This document shows, piece after piece, positions 1 through 4,795 of a stretch of 8,604 nt of DNA. The stretch is from Lachnospiraceae bacterium (GTDB lineage Bacteria; Bacillota; Clostridia; Lachnospirales; Lachnospiraceae). Every line of letters starts with the position of its first letter. Position 1 is the stretch's first letter. The translations under genes and the position numbers were made by a program. The stretch covers positions 1 through 8,604 of the forward strand of contig VSNE01000102.1 in the NCBI GenBank assembly GCA_009774155.1. The letters run 5' to 3'. Below the pieces are notes generated by a model. The model was not told the DNA's origin and searched no databases. It was given only the letters and a program-made list of their open reading frames with translations.

Positions 1-749
1 GAAATACAGGCATCCATAATCAGCATCAGCACAAAGCCGCTCAAAAGAGCATACGTAGCCAAACGCTCATATCCGTGGCTGTGAGTTTCCGGTATCATCT
101 CGTCCCCCACCACATAGAGCATCGTTCCTCCCGCAAAGCTCAGTGCGAAGGGCAGGATCACCGCGGATATGCCGGTCGCCGCATATCCGATAAAGGTACC
201 GATAACCTCAATCAACCCTGTCGATGCGCCCACCATAAACGTGCGGCGTTTGCTCATCCCCGCCAGAAGCATGGGAGAGATGATAATCATCCCCTCCGGA
301 ATATTCTGAAGCGCAATGCCGACTGCCACGCTCAAAGCATTGTCAAGGCTCCCTCCTCCGAAAGAAACGCCTGCAGCCAGCCCCTCCGGCAGATTGTGAA
401 TGGCTATTGCCAGCACAAACAAAAGTACCTTATTAATATTTCCGTTGCGGTGGCTTTCCGCATCCATTCCTGAAATATGGTGCAGATGAGGAGTCAGCCT
501 GTCCATCAGATTTAAGAATATAGCTCCGCAAAAGATTCCGCAGGACACCACCCACACGCCGCCGACGCCGTCCAGCTCAATGGCCGGAAGAATCAGACCG
601 GTAACCGCTGCGGCCAGCATAACTCCGGCCGCAAAGCTCATAATCGTATCACTTGTTTTATGGGAAAAACCAGGAAACAGAAATCCAAGCAGTGCCCCCG
701 CAATCGTCGCGCCGCCGATTCCCAATGCAGTCAAAGCTACAAGCTGCAT
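1..749 (-). CDS. ZIP-family metal transporter (GufA/ZupT-like), 3' end cut by window edge
   Basis: Polytopic membrane protein of the ZIP family, which moves divalent metals such as zinc, iron or manganese towards the cytoplasm. 249 residues are visible. The frame is open to the left edge, and the family normally ends a few residues after the last helix seen here, so little is missing. Visible hallmarks are HNLPEG at residues 118-123 and QNIPEG at 148-153, the paired helix-4 and helix-5 metal-site motifs of the family. A GDEMIPE segment follows near residue 215, in the helix that gives a further acidic ligand in GufA-type members. A His-rich stretch (HLHH) precedes the first motif, as in the family's metal-binding loop. 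The ATG at 749 follows GAGGAGGG at a normal distance. It lies 132 bp downstream of the CxxC membrane protein on the same strand. No convincing promoter or metal-regulator box was seen. Family is secure; metal specificity cannot be read. Confidence 0.93.
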   Translation of the reverse strand, partial: MQLVALTALGIGGATIAGALLGFLFPGFSHKTSDTIMSFAAGVMLAAAVTGLILPAIELDGVGGVWVVSCGIFCGAIFLNLMDRLTPHLHHISGMDAESHRNGNINKVLLFVLAIAIHNLPEGLAAGVSFGGGSLDNALSVAVGIALQNIPEGMIIISPMLLAGMSKRRTFMVGASTGLIEVIGTFIGYAATGISAVILPFALSFAGGTMLYVVGDEMIPETHSHGYERLATYALLSGFVLMLIMDACI

Positions 750-881
750 AGACCTGTTCCCTCCTCTCCTGTGTTCGGAAAAAATATTTCCAGATATCCT
801 TTATTTTTCCCGTTACAGGAGGCTGTTTATGCAGAATGCTTCCATAATCCCACAGACATGTTTTTCCACGTTTCAGCTTCC

Positions 882-1841
882 CTACTGCATGCTTCCTGAG
901 CCCAGACGGTAGAAAAGCTCCTCATCCTTCTGATTTTTTATAATACTGCGCACCGTCGGCACTGCTCCCAGAAGCAAAAATACATATACAAGCGCCAGAT
1001 TCCCCCAATAAGCCCCGGCCTCAATCACCTCTTCCTCCATCAGCAGAGGAACCGCACGATATGCAGTTGCAATATCCACCTCAAACTCTCTGGCAACTGT
1101 GATCGCCCAGTCCAGTTGGTTGCCTGCATAGGTCATAATTCCCATCAGCACAACCCCAATCAAAATCCCCTTCATAGACAGCTTTCCTCCCAGCAGGTCA
1201 TAGCCCTTCATCGTACAGACTGCCATAACCAGACCGGAAAGCGCCGCTACATATCCAAGCTGCCCCAGAATGACGATGCAGGCAACCCCCAAAAGCGAAC
1301 CTATCAGAGCTCCCACGATGCCGCCCAGCAGATTTTCTTTCCTCCGTTTTTTCTGTCCGCTGTCAAGAGCCTGCGTCTGCTGCATCCTTGCAAAGCAGTC
1401 CGGACAAAGCTGCATATACGCATTCCCTGCAACAACCGTCTCCGTCTCTCCCGGATTTCCGCAGGTCTGGCAGCAATTCTCAAAACCGTTTGTACGAAGA
1501 AAATTTATCATGGCATTCAGCCCATCATCCAGGGTTTCCTTAAGCTTTTCCTGATTTCCTGTATTTGCCAGCGCCATCGTTATTACATAGCCATTCTGAA
1601 CCAGAGATACCACCTTCTTATGCTCCTTTACAAACTGCTTGCACTCCTCCTTGGAAAGAGGTTCTCCCCCGCGCCGGGCAGAAACTGCTGCAGTCAGGCT
1701 GTAAGGGGCGTTTTCATTCAATGCATACAGCATAAAACTGAATCCGTTCCGATAGCCATACAAAAGTCCGCTCTGTTCATCAAATCTGAGTCCCGTGCTC
1801 TGAGCCAGTTTTTCATAGTTCCCCTTCACTTTCTTGTTCAT
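882..1841 (-). CDS. Unrecognised membrane protein with paired CxxC (zinc-ribbon-like) motif
   Basis: I do not recognise this family. The 319-residue product has three parts. First is a soluble N-terminal region of about 120 residues with no motif I know. Second is a putative zinc-ribbon, CCQTC (the CxxC at residues 124-127) and CPDC (146-149), about 18 residues apart. A basic linker (KKRRKE) then leads to a hydrophobic C-terminal half with about four membrane segments (roughly 171-189, 192-209, 222-239 and 280-296). An acidic stretch, PLLMEEEVIEAG, lies before the last helix. The start was placed at 1841, not at the in-frame ATG at 1904, for two reasons: GAGGAG (1856-1851) sits 9 nt before this ATG, and the 1904 ATG lies inside the -10 box of the gene's promoter. 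The upstream ABC-F gene ends 91 bp away, so read-through is possible. Membrane location and metal binding are inferred; function is unknown. Confidence 0.85.
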   Translation of the reverse strand: MNKKVKGNYEKLAQSTGLRFDEQSGLLYGYRNGFSFMLYALNENAPYSLTAAVSARRGGEPLSKEECKQFVKEHKKVVSLVQNGYVITMALANTGNQEKLKETLDDGLNAMINFLRTNGFENCCQTCGNPGETETVVAGNAYMQLCPDCFARMQQTQALDSGQKKRRKENLLGGIVGALIGSLLGVACIVILGQLGYVAALSGLVMAVCTMKGYDLLGGKLSMKGILIGVVLMGIMTYAGNQLDWAITVAREFEVDIATAYRAVPLLMEEEVIEAGAYWGNLALVYVFLLLGAVPTVRSIIKNQKDEELFYRLGSGSMQ

Positions 1842-1850
1842 ATCCACATT

Positions 1851-1856
1851 CTCCTC
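1851..1856 (-). promoter_or_regulatory. Ribosome binding site deciding the start of the CxxC membrane protein
   Basis: GAGGAG lies 9 nt upstream of the ATG at 1841. The alternative in-frame ATG at 1904 has no purine-rich site before it. Confidence 0.75.
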
Positions 1857-1902
1857 ATTTGGTAATTGGAAGCCGCTGTTTTCTACAGGGCATTCCGTTT
1901 TC

Positions 1903-1932
1903 ATGATAAAGCTAAAATATCTTGTTTGTCAA
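1903..1932 (-). promoter_or_regulatory. Sigma-A promoter of the CxxC membrane protein gene
   Basis: Read on the minus strand: perfect -35 TTGACA (1932-1927), an 18-bp spacer and -10 TATCAT (1908-1903, 5 of 6 matches). The -35 box begins at the base right after the TGA stop of the ABC-F gene. The predicted start of transcription is near 1896, giving an untranslated leader of about 55 nt before the ATG at 1841. It gives the gene expression independent of the attenuated ABC-F transcript. Confidence 0.7.
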
Positions 1933-3462
1933 TCATTGTTTATAAAGCCCTGTATGATCCAGTTCATATACATCTGTACATACCTCTTCAATATACTTCC
2001 GATCGTGAGACACACTGATAATGGCTCCGCAGTAATTTTTTAATATCCTCCGAATCACCGGTGCGGACAGGGGCGAAAAATTCCGGGTAGGTTCATCCAG
2101 AAGCAGCACATCACAGCGCTGTATGGACATCTTCAGGAGCAAAAGCTTTGCTTTCTGTCCTCCGGACAGCTCCCGGACAGGATGCCTCATCTCATCCGCC
2201 GTATACTTCATGCTTCCCAGATAAGTACAGATACGATCCTGTTCCTCTTTATCCCCGACTGAAGCCAGAAATTCCACGGGCGTCTGCTCCGGTTCCAATA
2301 AATCTTCATAATTCTGGGGCATATAGCAGGCATGGAGATCCTTTCTTATAAGAAGCTCATCCGCTATTTCTTTCAGCATCGTAGATTTCCCCGCGCCGTT
2401 TTTTCCGATAATACAGACCTTTCTAGGACCTGTAACCTCCAGATGGATGTTCCGGGACAATACACGGTCTTTGACTGTCAATTCTTTTCTTTCATATTCC
2501 AGCACTCTTTTTCTGTTCGGCATCTGTACCTGTTCTCCAAACCGGATGAAAACCGCATCCTCTGTCTCCGGAAACTCTGTCATTTTTTCAAATTCTTTCT
2601 CGAATCTTCTCTCCTGCGCCTTTACCGCGCGCATTTTTTTCTTCAGGAGATATCCTCCATGCGGGTCCTGGCGGCTGACGGTATTCTGCCGGTGCTCCAC
2701 CTTCTGTTCAATCCTCCGGAAACGCTCCTGCTGTTTTGCATATTCCGTCCGCTCATTTCTTGCAAGCTGTTCCTGTCTCCCGAACGCCTTCATCCGTTCC
2801 TGCACATAATCCCTGTAGCCGCTTCTAATCACTGTTACTCTGGAAACGGTCTTTCTGCGGAGCTGCTCCATATGAATAATCAGATTTGCCGTATTTTCCA
2901 GAAGAACCTCGTCATGTGAAATATAAAGCACCGGAATCTGTATTTCCTGAATCAGATGCTCCAGCCATTTCAACGTCGGTATATCAATATCATTGGACGG
3001 TTCATCCAAAAGCAGAATGTCGGGGTTCTCCAGAAGAAGGCATGCAAGCTGAAGCTTTACTTTCTCCCCTCCGGACAGACTCCCCACACTCTGTTCAGAA
3101 TAATAAAGCTCCGGGGAAAATCCCATCTGCCCTGCCATGCGCGCAAGCTCTCCCGGTGAGATATCATAAAAGCCCGGACTTTGACAGCAGAATTCATAGA
3201 CCGTCCGCTTTTTTTGTTCCCCGGAAAGCTCCTGAGGCAGATATCCAGGCTTCAGCCCCTTCTTCTGAACAGTTCCCGTATATTCTGCATAACCTTCCAC
3301 CATCCGGGCATCATAGATAAGCTTCAGCAACGTGGATTTTCCATTGCCCTCCTCCCCTATCAACGCCGCCTTGTCTCCGGTATTCAGGGAAAGGGAAAAA
3401 TCCTTTACTATCTCCCTCAGATCTTTTTTATGTGTAATTGTCAAATTCTGTATCTGTAACAA
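1933..3462 (-). CDS. ABC-F family ATPase, probable ribosome-protection (antibiotic resistance) type
   Basis: Soluble tandem-ABC ATPase of 509 residues with no membrane segment, typical of ABC-F proteins, which act at the ribosomal E site. Known members rescue stalled translation or dislodge ribosome-targeting drugs. ABC1 has Walker A GEEGNGKST (36-44), signature LSGGE (129-133), Walker B ILLLDEP (149-155) and switch His183. A long basic, helical linker (about 203-303) matches the P-site tRNA interaction region. ABC2 has Walker A GKNGAGKST (353-361), LSGGQ (432-436), VLLLDEP (452-458) and His486. Both catalytic Glu residues (154, 457) are present. After Walker B, ABC2 reads TRNFSPLS instead of the usual TNHLD, so its D-loop is divergent. 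Translation should start at a TTG (3462-3460) 8 nt after AAAGGAG. The frame stays open to an ATG at 3594, but that extension crosses two terminator hairpins and does not resemble ABC-F protein. An elaborate attenuator-like leader precedes the gene, which favours an inducible resistance role over housekeeping. Drug class is unknown. Confidence 0.93.
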   Translation of the reverse strand: MLQIQNLTITHKKDLREIVKDFSLSLNTGDKAALIGEEGNGKSTLLKLIYDARMVEGYAEYTGTVQKKGLKPGYLPQELSGEQKKRTVYEFCCQSPGFYDISPGELARMAGQMGFSPELYYSEQSVGSLSGGEKVKLQLACLLLENPDILLLDEPSNDIDIPTLKWLEHLIQEIQIPVLYISHDEVLLENTANLIIHMEQLRRKTVSRVTVIRSGYRDYVQERMKAFGRQEQLARNERTEYAKQQERFRRIEQKVEHRQNTVSRQDPHGGYLLKKKMRAVKAQERRFEKEFEKMTEFPETEDAVFIRFGEQVQMPNRKRVLEYERKELTVKDRVLSRNIHLEVTGPRKVCIIGKNGAGKSTMLKEIADELLIRKDLHACYMPQNYEDLLEPEQTPVEFLASVGDKEEQDRICTYLGSMKYTADEMRHPVRELSGGQKAKLLLLKMSIQRCDVLLLDEPTRNFSPLSAPVIRRILKNYCGAIISVSHDRKYIEEVCTDVYELDHTGLYKQ

Positions 3463-3470
3463 TCCATCAA

Positions 3471-3477
3471 CTCCTTT
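3471..3477 (-). promoter_or_regulatory. Ribosome binding site for the TTG start of the ABC-F gene
   Basis: AAAGGAG lies 8 nt before TTG (3462-3460), the first codon of a typical ABC-F N-terminus (LQIQNLTI). The nearby ATG (3467-3465) is out of frame. Confidence 0.75.
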
Positions 3478-3520
3478 ACAAAACAAATGTGGCCTGCTCC
3501 CGCACCGGTAACAGACCACA
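3478..3520 (-). terminator. Second terminator-like hairpin just before the ABC-F ribosome binding site
   Basis: On the minus strand TGTGGTCTG (3520-3512) pairs with CAGGCCACA (3496-3488), 9 bp with one G-U pair. An inner CCG-GTG-CGG mini-stem lies at 3508-3500. A U-rich tract, TTTGTTTTGT (3487-3478), follows and abuts AAAGGAG. It could be a second attenuator, or it could control access to the ribosome binding site. The interrupted U tract makes it weaker than the upstream terminator. Confidence 0.5.
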
Positions 3521-3524
3521 CGCC

Positions 3525-3572
3525 AAAAAACCTGCTCTGTCTTCAAAGCAAAATACTCAGAAAACAAAGCAG
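3525..3572 (-). terminator. Intrinsic terminator (attenuator) inside the ABC-F leader
   Basis: On the minus strand CTGCTTTGTTTTC (3572-3560) pairs with GAAGACAGAGCAG (3544-3532): 13 bp including two G-U pairs, with a 15-nt loop. One G is followed by six T (3530-3525). It lies 63 nt before the TTG start, between the promoter and the gene, so it would end transcription early unless prevented from forming. Its 5' arm overlaps the 3' arm of the small hairpin just upstream by three bases. Confidence 0.7.
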
Positions 3573-3590
3573 ATGAGGACGAATCATCTG
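3570..3590 (-). promoter_or_regulatory. Small hairpin overlapping the attenuator; its 3' arm can also pair with the MRR upstream ORF
   Basis: CAGATGA (3590-3584) pairs with TCATCTG (3576-3570) across a 7-nt loop. The segment TCCTCATCT (3579-3571) is also the exact complement of AGATGAGGA (3675-3667), which contains the start of the Met-Arg-Arg upstream ORF. The two pairings exclude each other, and both touch the first bases of the terminator stem. A role as an antiterminator or timing element is inference. Confidence 0.45.
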
Positions 3591-3609
3591 TCATCCGGCA
3601 ACAGAAATC

Positions 3610-3629
3610 AGGCTGTCCATAAACAGCCT
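3610..3629 (-). promoter_or_regulatory. Leader hairpin P2
   Basis: AGGCTGT (3629-3623) and ACAGCCT (3616-3610) form a 7-bp stem with a 6-nt loop. No U run follows, so it is not a terminator by itself. Its arms repeat the arms of the 5'-end hairpin (3725-3699): GGCTGT and ACAGCC occur in both, so partners can be exchanged. Confidence 0.55.
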
Positions 3630-3661
3630 CGCAAAGCCTTCCTGTTAACGCGAAATCCAGA

Positions 3662-3673
3662 TTATCTCCTCAT
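3662..3673 (-). CDS. Upstream ORF 2: Met-Arg-Arg-stop
   Basis: ATG AGG AGA TAA in the ABC-F leader, preceded by the purine-rich AAAAGGGTGA a few nt upstream. It starts 4 nt after the stop of upstream ORF 1. Very short leader ORFs are established sensors in ribosome-mediated attenuation of resistance genes. Here the ORF sequence itself also complements TCCTCATCT at 3579-3571. Whether it is translated cannot be judged from sequence alone. Confidence 0.4.
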   Translation of the reverse strand: MRR

Positions 3674-3677
3674 CTTT

Positions 3678-3707
3678 TCACCCTTTTCTTATAAAATTTA
3701 CAGCCAT
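3678..3707 (-). CDS. Upstream ORF 1: nine-codon leader peptide (MAVNFIRKG)
   Basis: ATG (3707-3705) opens a nine-codon frame ending in TGA (3680-3678) within the ABC-F leader. No good Shine-Dalgarno precedes it, and its first codons lie in the 3' arm of the 5'-end hairpin. A ribosome here would free the 5' arm. Its position, between the transcription start and the attenuator, suits a leader peptide, but the weak initiation region keeps confidence low. Confidence 0.3.
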   Translation of the reverse strand: MAVNFIRKG

Positions 3708-3725
3708 ACGCCGCCGACGGCTGTA
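3699..3725 (-). promoter_or_regulatory. Leader hairpin P1 at the 5' end of the ABC-F transcript
   Basis: TACAGCC (3725-3719) pairs with GGCTGTA (3705-3699), 7 bp with a 13-nt GC-rich loop. With transcription starting near 3727 this hairpin occupies the first bases of the RNA, where it could stabilise the message or act as a switch arm. The 3' arm overlaps the ATG of upstream ORF 1. Confidence 0.5.
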
Positions 3726-3733
3726 TTTTTTCT

Positions 3734-3762
3734 ACTATAGCATTTTCTCTGCGGGAAATCAA
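3734..3762 (-). promoter_or_regulatory. Sigma-A promoter of the ABC-F leader and gene
   Basis: On the minus strand: -35 TTGATT (3762-3757), a 17-bp spacer, and -10 TATAGT (3739-3734) preceded by TGC, i.e. an extended -10. Predicted transcription start is near 3727, which puts about 265 nt of leader before the TTG start codon. This is the best promoter in the window. Confidence 0.75.
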
Positions 3763-3957
3763 TCCCCTTAACCGGCAGATTATAAAACAATCCCCATGCC
3801 TCCATCTCCGTTTTTTATGTAACAAATAATAAAACGCCATATTTTTGTCACAATAACCAAATTTGTTTATGCAGGACCTCTGCCGTTTCATACGGAGTAC
3901 CAGCTTATAAGCGCAAGCCTTCGGCTGTCTCTTCCTTTTCCCATATCAAGGGCTGCC
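3763..3957 (-). other. Intergenic stretch between the amidase gene and the ABC-F promoter
   Basis: Together with the ABC-F leader this makes about 500 bp without a large gene. No protein gene is supported. It holds a 10-bp palindrome GCTTATAAGC (3903-3912) beside a short AGCC-TTC-GGCT stem (3916-3926), neither with a U tract. A weak promoter-like pair (TTGTGA, 16 bp, TATTAT on the minus strand around 3850-3822) has no gene attached other than the ABC-F leader. Confidence 0.5.
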
Positions 3958-3991
3958 AAAAAATGTCAGAAAATCCCCGCTGCAATTTTCT
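3958..3991 (-). terminator. Possible weak terminator of the amidase gene
   Basis: On the minus strand AGAAAAT (3991-3985) can pair with ATTTTCT (3974-3968), and TTTTTT follows at 3963-3958. The stem is nearly all A-U and overlaps the end of the gene, including its stop codon, so it is a weak candidate. Confidence 0.3.
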
Positions 3992-4709
3992 CCGCCAGAA
4001 AATCCTGATAATCCTCTTCACCCAGTTTTCTGCACTCTTCACTGTTGGACATATAACCAAGCTCTACAAGGACCGCGGGCATGTCCGTTTTCCGAAGCAC
4101 ACGGTAATTTGCGGTCTTTGTCCCCCGGTTTTCCACAGCTTCTTTCCGAAACTCTTCCAAGATGCGCTCTGCCAGCTCCTCCCCGTCCGCGCTTCCCTCC
4201 CGGTAATAGCACTCCAGTCCCCTGATTCCTGCATCCTTCTCATAATAGTTGCAATGGATACTGACAAAAATATCCGCCTTCTCTTTATTCGCAAGCTTTG
4301 CCCGATCCTCAAGGTCTATTTTCACGTCCTCATCCCTGGTCAGAATGACAGCCGCCCCTCTCTTTTCCAGCTTTTGCGCCAGCTTCTTCACCACGGAAAG
4401 ATTAATATCCTTTTCCAGAATATCCCCGGCGCAGGTTCCCTGATCCTTTCCGCCATGTCCCGCATCCAGCACAATTAAAAGAGCTCCAGGATCTCTCTGC
4501 GTCTCCTCTATTGTTTTTGCTCCGAAAAATATCGCTTCCTGTCCGCCCAGCAGACTGTTCCAGAGAGCAAAGCTTCCTCTCACCGCCAGCACCGGCACGG
4601 CAGCTATCACTGTCAGTACGAGAATCCGTACCGTCCAGGCCAGAATCCTCCGTTTTATCCGTTTCCACTTTTTTCTTCTGCTTCTTTTCCTCTTTCGTAC
4701 CGCTGTCAT
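3966..4709 (-). CDS. Membrane-anchored N-acetylmuramoyl-L-alanine amidase (Amidase_3, CwlD-like)
   Basis: Zinc amidase that cuts the bond between N-acetylmuramic acid and L-alanine of peptidoglycan. The 247-residue product has a very basic cytoplasmic tail (residues 1-21, mostly Lys/Arg), one membrane helix (about 24-43), a short stalk, and an Amidase_3 domain (about 78-245) that should face the wall. Zinc ligands are visible as LDAGHGG (His85), EKDINL (Glu99) and SIHCN (His152). The catalytic Glu216 is in VELGYMSN. All key residues are present, and the size fits CwlD-type enzymes, which in spore formers make muramic-lactam in the cortex. A general wall-turnover role is equally possible. The ATG at 4709 is the first Met after an in-frame stop, with only a distant AGGGG before it. 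It lies 86 bp downstream of the MATE gene on the same strand, so the two may share a transcript; no strong promoter was found between them. Confidence 0.92.
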   Translation of the reverse strand: MTAVRKRKRSRRKKWKRIKRRILAWTVRILVLTVIAAVPVLAVRGSFALWNSLLGGQEAIFFGAKTIEETQRDPGALLIVLDAGHGGKDQGTCAGDILEKDINLSVVKKLAQKLEKRGAAVILTRDEDVKIDLEDRAKLANKEKADIFVSIHCNYYEKDAGIRGLECYYREGSADGEELAERILEEFRKEAVENRGTKTANYRVLRKTDMPAVLVELGYMSNSEECRKLGEEDYQDFLAEKIAAGIF

Positions 4710-4795
4710 CCTGTCTTTGTACTGTCCCCTGTATCTGATATGTATGCTTTCTTTTATATATGATTATTGTACACCGAAAGGGACTTTTGTATTTC

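Noticed and set aside
750..881. Promoter of the ZIP gene
   Set aside because: No convincing -35/-10 pair was found in the 132-bp gap; only the CTGTAACG octamer stood out, and it is reported as a speculative finding.
1116..1865. Open frame of 249 codons on the plus strand
   Set aside because: It lies opposite the CxxC membrane protein gene, which has promoter, ribosome site and coherent domains. The plus-strand product has no recognisable domain and looks like an antisense shadow.
2332..2919. Open frame of 195 codons on the plus strand
   Set aside because: Antisense to the ABC-F gene, whose motifs are all intact; no ribosome site and no domain.
3699..3731. Plus-strand terminator (TACAGCC stem followed by TTTTTT)
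   Set aside because: On the plus strand it looks like a terminator, but no plus-strand gene lies upstream within the window. The same stem makes better sense as the 5'-end hairpin of the minus-strand ABC-F leader. Termination of antisense RNA remains possible.
3670..3891. 73-codon minus-strand frame between the amidase and ABC-F genes
   Set aside because: It runs through the ABC-F promoter and the 5'-end hairpin, has no ribosome site, and its product shows no domain.
3963..4478. Open frame of 171 codons on the plus strand
   Set aside because: Antisense to the amidase, whose zinc ligands and catalytic Glu are in the other strand.
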